From the NCBI RefSeq assembly GCF_001866665.1, contig NZ_MLYO01000034.1:91149-155148 (forward strand): a stretch of 64,000 bases of DNA, written 5' to 3'. The stretch is from Streptomyces monashensis (GTDB lineage Bacteria > Actinomycetota > Actinomycetes > Streptomycetales > Streptomycetaceae). A program made the translations under genes and the position numbers. Under the pieces are notes generated by a model. The model had not been told where the DNA came from, made no database searches, and worked only from the letters and a program-made list of their open reading frames with translations. Of this stretch, positions 41,988 through 49,963 are shown piece by piece (position 1 is the stretch's first letter; every line of letters begins with the position of its first letter).

Positions 41988-42464
41988 TCAGCCTGTCGGT
42001 ATGCCGACGCCCTCACGCTCCAACGCGGTGCGCAGCAGCGAGAGGACCTGTGCGGCCGCCGACGTCTGAGGCCGGCTGAGAGCTCCTCCCAGTAGTTCTG
42101 TCAGGCGCTCGGTGAAGGTCCGCTCGGCGGCGTCGCTCAGGCGTGCGCCGTCGTCGGTGAGCGTGAGCAGCGACGAGCGGCGGTCGGCCGGATTCGGCTG
42201 CCGGGCGACCCAGCCGTGCCGTTCCAGACGGTCGATCCCCTTGCTCGTCGCCCCGATCCCGATGGCGAACTCGGCGGCGAGGTCGGCCACTCTCGATCCG
42301 GGATGCTCCCGCAGGTAGCGCAGGAGCTCGAACTGCGAGGTGACGATCCCGTGTCGCTCGCGCAGCCGGTCGTTGAGCGCGTTGTAGAGACGCGTCTCGC
42401 AGCGGACCAGGTCGGCGAAGAAGGCCCGGGGGTCGGCGGCGGAGCCGCTTGATTTACATGCCAC
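41988..42464 (-). CDS. MarR family transcriptional regulator
   Basis: 158 residues from GTG 42464. Winged-helix motifs: 'DRLRERHGIVTSQFELLRYL', 'REHPGSRVADLAAEFAIGIG', 'ATSKGIDRLERHGWVARQPN' and the DxR wing 'PADRRSSLLTLTDDGARL'. Helices at both ends form the dimer. It diverges from an HSL-type hydrolase gene, and an imperfect palindrome (42463-42476) overlaps the start and the -10 TATACT of the neighbour, so autorepression and control of the hydrolase are likely. Inducers are usually phenolic or antibiotic-like compounds. Confidence 0.9.
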   Translation of the reverse strand: MACKSSGSAADPRAFFADLVRCETRLYNALNDRLRERHGIVTSQFELLRYLREHPGSRVADLAAEFAIGIGATSKGIDRLERHGWVARQPNPADRRSSLLTLTDDGARLSDAAERTFTERLTELLGGALSRPQTSAAAQVLSLLRTALEREGVGIPTG

Positions 42465-42476
42465 AGCATATACTGT
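42463..42476. promoter_or_regulatory. MarR operator candidate with embedded -10 box
   Basis: ACAGCATATACTGT is a 14-bp palindrome with two mismatches, flanked by ATGCC and GGCAT. TATACT (42469-42474) inside it is a good -10 box for the rightward hydrolase gene. It touches the GTG start of the MarR gene. Confidence 0.5.
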
Positions 42477-42526
42477 AGCGGCATCTACTTATGGAGTGCG
42501 GAGATCCGCCGGCGGAAGGGACTTCC

Positions 42527-43453
42527 ATGAGCAGGGAACAGCGCGCGAAGATCGACGCGATGCTGCGCACACCACGGCCCGAGGGCCCGCGGCCGGTCGA
42601 GGAGATCCGGTCGGGGTTCGCGGCGATGATGGCCACGATGATCGTGCCGGACGGCATCCGGACCACGACGGTGACTCTCGGGTCCCGACGCACCCTGCTG
42701 GTCGAGCCCCGGGACGCGCGCCCGCGCACGGGCACGATCCTCTACTTCCACGGCGGCGGTTTCGTGTACGGCTCGCCCGAGACCGCTCTGTCGCTGACGG
42801 GTAACCTCGTCGCCAGAACCGGCTTCAGGGCCTTCTCGCCGGACTACCGGCTCGCGCCCGAGCACCCGTTCCCGGCCGCGATCGACGATGCGCTCGCCGC
42901 CTACCGCGCCCTGCTCGACGCCGGTGAGGACCCTTCGTCCCTCGTGTTCGCCGGGGACTCCGCGGGCGGCGGCCTCACCGTCACGACGTGCCTCGCTGCC
43001 CGCGCCGCGGGGCTGCCGCTGCCCGCGGCGATCGTGGCCTTCTCCCCGGGGCTCGACGGCACCCGGAGCGGCGAGAGCATGGACACCAAGGCCGGCCTGG
43101 ACCCGTTCTTCACACGCGAGAGCCTGGCGCACACGGGTGCCATGCACCTCGCGGGTCAGGACCCGCACCAGGAGCTCGTCAGCCCGGCGCTCCACGCCGA
43201 CCTGACCGGTTTCCCGCCGATGCTGTTCCAGGTGGGCACCAACGAGGTGCTGCTGGACGACTCCACGCGCATGGCAGCACGGGCGAGGGAGGCGGGGGTG
43301 GACGTGATCCTGGACGTCACCGCCGAAGTGCCGCATGTGTTCCAGGCGTTCGCCGGCGTACTGGACGAGGCGGACCAGGCGCTCGATCGCGCGGCGCTCT
43401 TCCTCACTCAGCATCTGGGCGCCGCGGGGACACCCGCCGCTTCGGCGTCGTGA
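42527..43453 (+). CDS. Alpha/beta hydrolase, hormone-sensitive lipase family
   Basis: 308 residues from ATG 42527 (GAAGGGA site; the frame opens 36 nt earlier). The oxyanion-hole motif 'TILYFHGGGFVYGSPETALS' (HGGG) and nucleophile elbow 'LVFAGDSAGGGLTVTTCLAA' (GDSAGG) define the HSL/GH-x-G family IV. The acid lies in 'VGTNEVLLDDSTRMA' and the His in 'VPHVFQAFAGV'. These enzymes hydrolyse short-chain esters, lactones and some drugs. Regulated with the divergent MarR gene; the two, and the FAD monooxygenase, may form a detoxification group. Confidence 0.9.
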   Translation: MSREQRAKIDAMLRTPRPEGPRPVEEIRSGFAAMMATMIVPDGIRTTTVTLGSRRTLLVEPRDARPRTGTILYFHGGGFVYGSPETALSLTGNLVARTGFRAFSPDYRLAPEHPFPAAIDDALAAYRALLDAGEDPSSLVFAGDSAGGGLTVTTCLAARAAGLPLPAAIVAFSPGLDGTRSGESMDTKAGLDPFFTRESLAHTGAMHLAGQDPHQELVSPALHADLTGFPPMLFQVGTNEVLLDDSTRMAARAREAGVDVILDVTAEVPHVFQAFAGVLDEADQALDRAALFLTQHLGAAGTPAASAS

Positions 43454-43605
43454 CGGCCGACACCGGGTCGCTCCTCCGACCGTAGATCCATTATGCGCCG
43501 GAGGGACCCCGGCGCGCTTCCTTCTCACGGATGATCATGTCGCCGCCGACGGACCCTACGGTGAGACGGTGCAGCACGAACCCCAGCGAAACGGAGCGCC
43601 GCACC

Positions 43606-44529
43606 ATGCCCTTCGCGTCCCCGGACGAGCGATACGTCACCCGTGACGGAGTGGACCTGGCCGTGCACGACCACGGCGGGGACGGGCCGCCGTTGCTCCT
43701 TCTGCACGGAGCCGGACGCACCCTGGCCGACTGGGCCGCCGTAGCACCGCGGTTGACGCCGCGCCATCGAGTCATCGCCATGGACCTGCGGGCACACGGC
43801 CGTTCCGGGGGCGGCGCGTGGACGTTCCCCGCGGCGCTCGCCGACGTGGCCGCGGTGCTGGACGCTCTCGCCGCCCCGCACGCCGTTCCGGTCGGGCACT
43901 CCCTCGGCGGGATGGTCGCCGTCCGGTACGCGCTGGAGCACCCGCGGACGCCCGCCGCCGTCAACCTCGACGGCCACGGATACGGGCGGCCCGAACAGTA
44001 CGCCGGACTGGACCCCGAGTACGTCGGGCGGAGACTCGACGAGGTCCGGGGCTTCGCCGCCCAGGCGGCGGGGCGGGCCCTCCCGGCGGCGGACATGGCG
44101 GCCGTGCTCGGCGGGCAGCGGGCCATGGCGGAGGGGCTTGGCATTCCCCGTGACCTGTTCGACGCGGGACTGAGCAGGTCGCTCGCCGAACGCGAGGACG
44201 GCATGCGGTGGTTGCGGCCCGATCGCGAACCGGCGCTCCAGATTCTGGCGGCCATGGACGAACTCGACCTGTTCGCCCTCTACCGTCGCGCGCGCAGCCC
44301 CCTGCTGATCTGCCGAGCGGCACGCCCCAACCCGCCCACGCCCGGCCTGCCGTGGTTCGACGAGCTCATGTCCGCCTACGCCGAGGGACTGAGCCGGGAT
44401 CTGCGCGAGTTGGCGCGGACGCAGCCCCACGTCACGGTCGCGGACATCGACGCCACACATGCCATGCTCCTCGAACGGCCCGGCGACGTCGCGACACGGA
44501 TCCTCTCGTTCACCGAGCGACACCGCTGA
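43606..44529 (+). CDS. Alpha/beta hydrolase
   Basis: 307 residues from ATG 43606 (GGAG ten nt upstream). Fold signatures: 'PPLLLLHGAGRTLADWAAVA' (HG oxyanion region), 'RVIAMDLRAHGRSG', nucleophile elbow 'VPVGHSLGGMVAVRYALE' (GHSLGG), and a C-terminal catalytic His in 'VTVADIDATHAMLLERPGDV'. A cap domain occupies residues about 150-230. Substrate unknown. It follows the HSL-type hydrolase on the same strand after 152 bp, with no shared operon evidence. Confidence 0.87.
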   Translation: MPFASPDERYVTRDGVDLAVHDHGGDGPPLLLLHGAGRTLADWAAVAPRLTPRHRVIAMDLRAHGRSGGGAWTFPAALADVAAVLDALAAPHAVPVGHSLGGMVAVRYALEHPRTPAAVNLDGHGYGRPEQYAGLDPEYVGRRLDEVRGFAAQAAGRALPAADMAAVLGGQRAMAEGLGIPRDLFDAGLSRSLAEREDGMRWLRPDREPALQILAAMDELDLFALYRRARSPLLICRAARPNPPTPGLPWFDELMSAYAEGLSRDLRELARTQPHVTVADIDATHAMLLERPGDVATRILSFTERHR

Positions 44530-44963
44530 CCCCGTCGACCGCGTCACCGGCCGGAACGGCAGCGGCGGTAACGGACGGTACGGGAACGGCAGTCGGCGTG
44601 TTCCAGCGGCGGCCGGCCGCCAGGGGGCGCCCTGGCCCGACGCATCCGGTCCGCTCACCGGGCGGGAAGCCGGGTCGGCGGGCAGCACACGGGACGCGCC
44701 GGGAATCTTTCCCAGGCGGCCGGCCGCCGCCCTGCCGACGTCACGGTCGGCTCGTCGGCCACGACCGTGCCGGTCGCGCTCGGCCGCTGCGCCCCGGTGA
44801 TGCGCGGCCGCTGGTGTCGGCGGTGGTCGTGCCCGACGCGTCGCAGGCCGTCGGACGGCGCTCGCCCCGGCCGATTCCCTCCCGGCGGTCGGCAAGGCGT
44901 ACGCCTTCCGTCCGCGCGGCGCCTTCCCTCCGACATCCGCGTCATGAACATGCCCTGCCTGCA
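44530..44963. other. Gap without a recognisable gene
   Basis: 434 bp of GC-rich DNA between a hydrolase gene and the transporter operon's regulatory element. Only shadow frames with Arg/Pro-rich translations are seen. The last 20 bp (CCTGCCTGCATATTTGCG) drop in GC and lead into the ArsR-type element. Confidence 0.4.
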
Positions 44964-44985
44964 TATTTGCGCATCGATGCAACAA
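44964..44985. promoter_or_regulatory. ArsR-type operator candidate 1 (upstream of transporter operon)
   Basis: TATTTGC-N8-GCAACAA, sharing the core TTGCG-N6-TGCAA with two further copies at 48948 and 49019. It contains a perfect GCATCGATGC palindrome. It is 287 bp before the transporter permease gene and immediately before a small frame (44997). The right outer arm matches the other copies less well. Confidence 0.5.
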
Positions 44986-44996
44986 GGGGCACACTC

Positions 44997-45113
44997 ATGG
45001 GGTCGGGCCCTGTGCGCGTACTGAGCGCGGCCAGGGCACAGCCACATCACGGAGCGGAGGCAGCCATGGGTGCAGACCCTCCCAGTCCGCGCTGCCTCCG
45101 GGGCATGCGCTGA
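44997..45113 (+). CDS. Small open frame (38 codons) downstream of ArsR-type operator
   Basis: ATG 44997 has AAGGGG seven nt upstream and opens 38 codons ('MGSGPVRVLSAARAQPHHGA' then 'EAAMGADPPSPRCLRGMR'). It sits 11 bp after the first operator copy and 158 bp before the permease start. No family is recognised. It could be a leader peptide of the transporter mRNA or chance; the ribosome site and position are the only support. Confidence 0.3.
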   Translation: MGSGPVRVLSAARAQPHHGAEAAMGADPPSPRCLRGMR

Positions 45114-45271
45114 CTTTCTGACGTTCACCGGCCGGGGCCAGGACCGCCCCGACGGTTCCTCTTACCTACCTGTATTTCCCATGCTGCCTGGGTGACCCCT
45201 GCCCTGCCATCGGTGCGTTGGCCGCGGCCGGGCGTGCCGGCCTGCCCAGAGTGGGGGCGGAGGTCTTCGTG

Positions 45272-47038
45272 ATGTCGATCCGTACGGACAACAAGCCCGC
45301 CGGGAGGGCGGAGCGCACACCGCTGGTGGCGCGGCTGCCCGGGCGGCTGTCCCGTCTTTCCTGGGTGGACGCGGCCGTGGCGGCGGCCGTGCTGGTGCTC
45401 CTGTACGTGGTGCTGCGCGTGGGGCACGGCACCACCGTCGCCTTCAACACCCACCGGAGCGTCCATGTCGACACCGATCCGGCACGGCTGCCGTACGACG
45501 CGGCCCGCTCGCTGCTGCGGATGTTCGCCGCGCTCGCGGTGTCGATCGTGTTCACCTTCGGCTACGCCTGTGCCGCCGCCAAGAGCAGGCGGCTGGAACG
45601 GATCCTCGTCCCGGCCCTGGACATCCTCCAGTCGGTGCCGGTGCTGGGCTTCCTGACCGTGGCCGTCACCGGGTTCATCGCCCTGTTCCCCGGCTCGATG
45701 CTGGGCCTGGAGTGCGCGTCGATCTTCGCGATCTTCACCTCGCAGGCGTGGAACATGACATTCGGCTTCTACTCCTCCCTCACCTCCCTCCCACGCGAAC
45801 TCGACGAGCTGTCACGGTCGTTCGGATTCACCCGCTGGATGCGGTTCTGGAAGGTGGAGGTGCCGGCCGGGATGATCGGCCTGGTCTGGAACGGCATGAT
45901 GAGCTTCGGCGGCGGCTGGTTCTTCCTGGTGGCCTCGGAGGCGATCAGCGTCGACAACCAGCAGTACGCGCTGCCCGGCGTCGGCTCCTACGCCGGTGCC
46001 GCGATCACCGACGGCGATCTCGGCAAGGTCGGCTGGGCGATCCTCACCATGGCCGTGATGGTGATCGGCGTGAACTTCCTGTTCTGGCGGCCGCTGACCG
46101 CGTGGGCGGAGAAGTTCAAGAACGAACAGTCCGAGGCGAGCGAGGTCCAGCGGTCCGTCGTACTGGACCTGCTGCGCCGCTCGCACTGGCCGCGGCTGCT
46201 CGGCCGGGCGCTGCGCCCGGTGGGGCGCGCGCTGGGCACGGCGGGCCGCGTCCTCGGCCGCGACGACCGGTCGCTCGTCGTCGACCGTACCCGTCGGCGC
46301 ACCGGCGACGTCGTGTTCACGCTCGTCGCCGGCGGGCTGATCCTGTGGGGTCTGCTCGACCTCGGCCACTACCTCCACGACCGCACCGGCCTCGGTGTGT
46401 TCGGCGAGCCGCTGCTGCTCGGCCTCGCCACCCTCGCCCGCGTCGTGGTGCTGGTCGCGCTCGCCACCGTCGTCTGGGTGCCGGTCGGCGTGAAGATCGG
46501 GTTCTCGCCCCGGCTGACCCGGATCGCCCAGCCGATCGTGCAGATCCTGGCGTCCTTCCCGGCCAACTTCCTCTTCCCGCTGGCCGTTTGGTTCTTCCTG
46601 CGGACCGGCCTGTCCATCAACATCGGCGGCACGCTGCTGATGGCGCTCGGCGCCCAGTGGTACATCCTGTTCAACACCATCGCCGGCGCCATGGCCATCC
46701 CGAGCGATCTGCGCGAGGCCATGGACGACCTGGGCGTCACCGGCCTGCAGCGCTGGCGGCGACTGATCGTCCCGGGGATCTTCCCGTCCTACGTCACCGG
46801 CGGCATCACCGCGTCCGGCGGCGCCTGGAACGCCTCGATCGTCTCCGAGGTCGTCACCTTCGGCGGCACCACCCTCACGGCGACGGGCCTCGGCGCGTAC
46901 ATCGCGAAGGCCACGGGGAGCGGCGACTATCCGCATCTGCTCGCCGGTGTCGCGGTGATGAGCCTGTACGTCGTCGCACTGAACCGACTGGTGTGGCGCC
47001 GCCTGTACCGGCTGGCCGAGACCCGCTACTCCCTCTGA
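45272..47038 (+). CDS. ABC transporter permease, two fused permease domains (NitT/TauT-like)
   Basis: 588 residues from ATG 45272 (GGAGG at 45258-45262). Two BPD-type permease units are fused. The first has the ATPase-coupling EAA-type loop 'ELDELSRSFGFTRWMRFWKV', preceded by 'LDILQSVPVLGFLTVAVTGF'. The second has 'DLREAMDDLGVTGLQRWRRL', preceded by 'VQILASFPANFLFPLAVWFF'. About twelve helices are visible, joined by a charged linker near residue 310. Sequence style is that of nitrate/sulfonate/taurine importers, but no substrate-binding protein gene is present. The conserved 'SASGGAWNASIVSE'-like segment ('ITASGGAWNASIVSEVVTFG') is notable. The ATPase gene follows after 34 bp. Substrate unknown; context suggests an ion. 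Confidence 0.88.
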   Translation: MSIRTDNKPAGRAERTPLVARLPGRLSRLSWVDAAVAAAVLVLLYVVLRVGHGTTVAFNTHRSVHVDTDPARLPYDAARSLLRMFAALAVSIVFTFGYACAAAKSRRLERILVPALDILQSVPVLGFLTVAVTGFIALFPGSMLGLECASIFAIFTSQAWNMTFGFYSSLTSLPRELDELSRSFGFTRWMRFWKVEVPAGMIGLVWNGMMSFGGGWFFLVASEAISVDNQQYALPGVGSYAGAAITDGDLGKVGWAILTMAVMVIGVNFLFWRPLTAWAEKFKNEQSEASEVQRSVVLDLLRRSHWPRLLGRALRPVGRALGTAGRVLGRDDRSLVVDRTRRRTGDVVFTLVAGGLILWGLLDLGHYLHDRTGLGVFGEPLLLGLATLARVVVLVALATVVWVPVGVKIGFSPRLTRIAQPIVQILASFPANFLFPLAVWFFLRTGLSINIGGTLLMALGAQWYILFNTIAGAMAIPSDLREAMDDLGVTGLQRWRRLIVPGIFPSYVTGGITASGGAWNASIVSEVVTFGGTTLTATGLGAYIAKATGSGDYPHLLAGVAVMSLYVVALNRLVWRRLYRLAETRYSL

Positions 47039-47072
47039 GCTTCCCTTCCTCCCCGAGATTTTGGAGCACGTC

Positions 47073-48503
47073 ATGGTGCTGAACGTCCTGCGCGACCTCC
47101 GTGCCGGCCGCCGGGCCCGGGCCGGCCTCGCCCATCTGACCGCCGACAGGCCCCGCCGGCCCGCCGACGGCGAACTGCTGCTGGAGAGCGCCGGCCTGAC
47201 CAAGTCGTACGCCGGTGCCGACGGCGAACTGCCCGTGCTGTCCGGCATCGACCTCCAGGTCCGCGCGGGCGAGATCGTCGCTCTCCTCGGCAAGTCGGGA
47301 TCCGGCAAGTCCACGCTGCTGCGCTGCCTGGCCGGGCTCGTGCCCGCCAGTTCCGGCACGGTCACCTACCGGGGCACCCCGCTCACCGGCGCCAACCCGG
47401 GTACGGCCATGGTGTTCCAGACCTTCGCGCTGCTGCCCTGGCTGACGGTCCAGCAGAACGTGGAACTGGGTCTGGAGGCCAAGGGAGTTCCGGCTGCCGA
47501 GCGCGCCGACGCCGCCCGGCAGGCCATCGATCTGATCGGCCTGGACGGCTTCGAGTCGGCGTACCCCAAGGAGCTGTCCGGCGGTATGCGGCAGCGCGTC
47601 GGCTTCGCGCGCGCCCTCGTCGTGGAGCCGGACGTGCTGATGATGGACGAGCCATTCTCCGCCCTCGACGTGCTGACCGCGGAGAACCTGCGCGGCGAGC
47701 TGATGGAACTGTGGGAGTCCGGCCAGTTCCCCACCCGCGCCATCGTGCTGGTCACCCACAACATCGAGGAGGCCGTGCTGATGGCCGACCGGATCGTCGT
47801 CCTGGGCGCCCGCCCCTACGGCACGATCCGCGAGGTCTTCGACGTCGGCCTGGAGCGGCCCCGGGACCGTAACTCGGCCGCTTTCGACGGCCTGATCGAC
47901 CGTGTCTACCGGACCATGACCGGACGCCAGAAGGAGGGCCGGGTCCCCGGCCGGCACGAGGCCGTGGAGCTGGAGAAGCGCACGCCCGCGAACACCCCGC
48001 TGCCGCCGGCCAGTGTCGACGGGCTGTCCGGGCTGGCGGAACTGGTGCTCGACCGCGCCGGCCGCTGCGACCTGGCCGACCTCGCCGACGAACTCGGCCT
48101 GGCGGTGGACGACCTGCTGCCCCAGGTGGACGCGCTCGACCTGCTCGGCTTCACCACGCTCAGCGGGGACGACCTGCTGCTGACCGACTCCGGTACGGCG
48201 TTCGCGGGCGCCGACGTGCAGGAGTCGAAGAAGATCTTCGCCGAGGCCGTGCAGCGCGCCCCGCTGGTCAGGCTGATCACGCAGAGCCTGCGGAACAACC
48301 CGGGCGGCACCCTGCGCGCCGGCTTCTTCCGCGATCTGCTCGCCCACCACTTCACCGCCGAGCAGGTCACCCGCCAGCTGGAGACGGCCACGGACTGGGG
48401 CCGCTACGCCGAGCTGTACTCCTACGACGCCGAGCCGCAGGAGTACCACCTCGACGAGAGCGACGACACACGCCTGGCCGCGACCGCGACGCGGCGGGAC
48501 TGA
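47073..48503 (+). CDS. ABC transporter ATPase with C-terminal AAA-associated domain
   Basis: 476 residues from ATG 47073 (GGAG six nt upstream). The NBD (about 40-280) is complete: Walker A 'ALLGKSGSGKSTLLRCLAGL', Q-loop 'AMVFQTFALLPWLTVQQNVE', signature 'LSGGMRQRVGFARALVVEPD', Walker B 'VLMMDEPFSALDVLTA', H-loop 'VLVTHNIEEA'. It is unusually long because residues about 310-450 form a winged-helix-like accessory domain ('SGLAELVLDRAGRCDLADLA', 'GLAVDDLLPQVDALDLLGF', 'ESKKIFAEAVQRAPLVRLIT'), as in the 'AAA-associated C-terminal' family that pairs with fused permeases. Such a domain may sense substrate or control activity. Operon with the permease; convergent with arsR. Confidence 0.9.
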   Translation: MVLNVLRDLRAGRRARAGLAHLTADRPRRPADGELLLESAGLTKSYAGADGELPVLSGIDLQVRAGEIVALLGKSGSGKSTLLRCLAGLVPASSGTVTYRGTPLTGANPGTAMVFQTFALLPWLTVQQNVELGLEAKGVPAAERADAARQAIDLIGLDGFESAYPKELSGGMRQRVGFARALVVEPDVLMMDEPFSALDVLTAENLRGELMELWESGQFPTRAIVLVTHNIEEAVLMADRIVVLGARPYGTIREVFDVGLERPRDRNSAAFDGLIDRVYRTMTGRQKEGRVPGRHEAVELEKRTPANTPLPPASVDGLSGLAELVLDRAGRCDLADLADELGLAVDDLLPQVDALDLLGFTTLSGDDLLLTDSGTAFAGADVQESKKIFAEAVQRAPLVRLITQSLRNNPGGTLRAGFFRDLLAHHFTAEQVTRQLETATDWGRYAELYSYDAEPQEYHLDESDDTRLAATATRRD

Positions 48504-48548
48504 CCACGCGCCGCGACCGGCGGCACCGGTGTTCCGTGTGGCAGTGCG

Positions 48549-48962
48549 TCAGTGTTCCGTGGCCGTACGCCGGACCCCGGCCACCCGTGCGGGGGCAGCG
48601 CGCTCCTGCGCGACGACCGCCTGCACGGCGCCGGACGGCTCGGGCTCCCCCGCGGTCCGGTTCTCGTCCGCGGCCAGCACCGCACTCTCCAGCAGTGCCC
48701 GCACCTGCGGACCCGCGGCGCGGTAGAAGATGCGCGTGCCCTCGCGCCGCGAGGTCACCAGTCCGGCCGAGCGCAGTTTCGCCAGGTGCTGGGAGGTGGC
48801 CGCGACATGCGCCTCGATCAGCTCGGCGAGCCTGCTGACCGGCAGTTCCCGCTCGCTCAGCGCCCACAGCAGCCGGTAGCGCGAGGGGTCGGCCACCGCC
48901 TTGAGCACGGCCACCGATCGCTCGGCCCGTTCCTCGTCCCACGACGCTACTTGCGCTTCCAT
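48549..48962 (-). CDS. ArsR family transcriptional regulator
   Basis: 137 residues from ATG 48962. TACCAT lies six nt upstream, so the mRNA should be leaderless, and an operator copy (48948-48969) covers the start codon. Winged-helix motifs: 'RSVAVLKAVADPSRYRLLWA', 'ELPVSRLAELIEAHVAATSQ', 'HLAKLRSAGLVTSRREGTRI', 'FYRAAGPQVRALLE'. The usual ELCVCDL metal box of ArsR/SmtB is replaced by 'ELPVSRLAEL', with no cysteines there. Metal sensing, if any, must use other residues such as 'EAHVAATSQHLAKL' histidines (alpha3-type/alphaN sites). It probably represses itself, mgtC and the ABC operon. Confidence 0.88.
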   Translation of the reverse strand: MEAQVASWDEERAERSVAVLKAVADPSRYRLLWALSERELPVSRLAELIEAHVAATSQHLAKLRSAGLVTSRREGTRIFYRAAGPQVRALLESAVLAADENRTAGEPEPSGAVQAVVAQERAAPARVAGVRRTATEH

Positions 48963-48969
48963 GCAAGTA
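48948..48969. promoter_or_regulatory. ArsR-type operator candidate 2 (over arsR start codon)
   Basis: A perfect inverted repeat TACTTGC (48948-48954) and GCAAGTA (48963-48969) with an 8-bp spacer. It spans the predicted transcription and translation start of the leaderless arsR gene, an ideal site for autorepression. Confidence 0.65.
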
Positions 48970-49018
48970 TGGTAGCCGGTCACGCGCACGACGTCCGGCG
49001 GCATTTCCGGGCCGACGC

Positions 49019-49040
49019 TAATTGCGTATGTGTGCAAGTA
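49019..49040. promoter_or_regulatory. ArsR-type operator candidate 3 (upstream of leader ORF and mgtC)
   Basis: TAATTGC (49019-49025), 8-bp spacer, GCAAGTA (49034-49040): one mismatch from operator 2, which lies 50 bp away on the arsR side. It is placed over the expected promoter of the mgtC transcript. Confidence 0.6.
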
Positions 49041-49078
49041 TGGAGAGGCGTCGAGGAGGAGAGGAGGAGGTGAGCGGC

Positions 49079-49153
49079 ATGGATCCCAGCAGCAGTCCGG
49101 GCCCCGACCGGCCCCCCAGTCCCATGTCCCCCGACTCCTCGGGCATCCGGTAG
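49079..49153 (+). CDS. Pro/Asp-rich 24-codon leader peptide candidate ahead of mgtC
   Basis: ATG 49079 is preceded by GAGGAGGTGAGC, one of the best ribosome sites in the window, and is followed by 24 sense codons and TAG. The peptide starts 'MDPSSSPGPDRPPSPM' and has 7 Pro, 3 Asp and 7 Ser. It ends 81 bp before mgtC, with a perfect CCCGCCG/CGGCGGG hairpin between. Pro/acidic-rich N-termini are known to destabilise ribosomes (MgtL of Salmonella/E. coli), and a proline-rich ORF (mgtP) controls Salmonella mgtC. The analogy is inference; the frame itself is too short for statistics. Confidence 0.45.
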   Translation: MDPSSSPGPDRPPSPMSPDSSGIR

Positions 49154-49204
49154 CCCTCCTCCGGCAGAACGGCCGGGCGAACGGCCGCCATGCCCTCGAC
49201 CTGT

Positions 49205-49218
49205 CCCGCCGCGGCGGG
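49205..49218 (+). promoter_or_regulatory. GC palindrome before mgtC ribosome site
   Basis: CCCGCCGCGGCGGG is a perfect 14-bp palindrome ending just before the GAGGGGAGG ribosome site (49221-49229) of mgtC. As RNA it would pair with a second copy or fold tightly with neighbours and could take part in attenuation. Confidence 0.4.
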
Positions 49219-49234
49219 GCGAGGGGAGGTTCCC

Positions 49235-49963
49235 ATGGCGAACCTGACCACTTTCGACTTCGTTCTCCGGCTCTCCGCCGGCGTCGCCTGCGGTGCCCTG
49301 ATCGGCGTGGAGCGCCAGTGGCGCGCCCGGATGGCCGGGCTGCGCACCAACGCCCTGGTGGCCGTCGGCGCCACGCTGTTCGTCCTCTACAGCGAGGTCG
49401 TCGGCGACCCCGGCAGCCCCACCCGGGTCGCCTCCTACGTCGTCTCCGGCATCGGATTCCTCGGCGGTGGCGTCATCCTGCGCGAGGGCGGCGGCGTGCG
49501 CGGTCTCAACACCGCGGCCACGCTGTGGTGTTCGGCGGCGGTCGGCGTGCTCGCCGCCTCCGGCCGGCTGACCCTGTGCGCGATCGCGACGGCCACCGTC
49601 CTCGGTGTGCACGCGTTCCTGCGCCCCGCGGGCCGGCTGATCGACCGCGTGCCGCAGCGCGACCCCGACAACGAGGGCGTGCGCGCCACCGTCCACCTGG
49701 TCTGTGAGCGCGCCGACGAGACACATGTGCGCGCGCTGCTGTCGCAGGCCCTCGCGAGCGACGGCCTCGCGCCCACCGGACTGCGGGTACGACGTGACGA
49801 CGAGGGCGGCACCAGCCTGCGGGCGGCCGTCGCCCTGAACGGCGACCCCGCCCGGGCGCTGGAACAGCTCATCGCCCGGCTGTCCCTGGAACCAGGCGTA
49901 CGTGACCTGCACTGGCACCTGGACGACACCTCCCTCGACGCGGAGCGGGAGCCGGTGGCATGA
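49235..49963 (+). CDS. MgtC/SapB family membrane protein
   Basis: 242 residues from ATG 49235 (strong GAGGGGAGG site). The N-terminal MgtC domain has four to five helices: 'LRLSAGVACGALIGVERQWR', 'AGLRTNALVAVGATLFVLYS', 'ASYVVSGIGFLGGGVILREG', 'GGVRGLNTAATLWCSAAVGV'. The GVERQ, GLRT and GIGFLGGG blocks are family hallmarks. A soluble ACT-like C-terminal domain follows ('GVRATVHLVCERADETHVRA' to 'LEPGVRDLHWHLDD'). MgtC proteins support growth in low Mg2+ and, in Salmonella, inhibit F1Fo ATP synthase. Its stop overlaps the next start (ATGA). ArsR-type operator and leader ORF precede it. Confidence 0.9.
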   Translation: MANLTTFDFVLRLSAGVACGALIGVERQWRARMAGLRTNALVAVGATLFVLYSEVVGDPGSPTRVASYVVSGIGFLGGGVILREGGGVRGLNTAATLWCSAAVGVLAASGRLTLCAIATATVLGVHAFLRPAGRLIDRVPQRDPDNEGVRATVHLVCERADETHVRALLSQALASDGLAPTGLRVRRDDEGGTSLRAAVALNGDPARALEQLIARLSLEPGVRDLHWHLDDTSLDAEREPVA

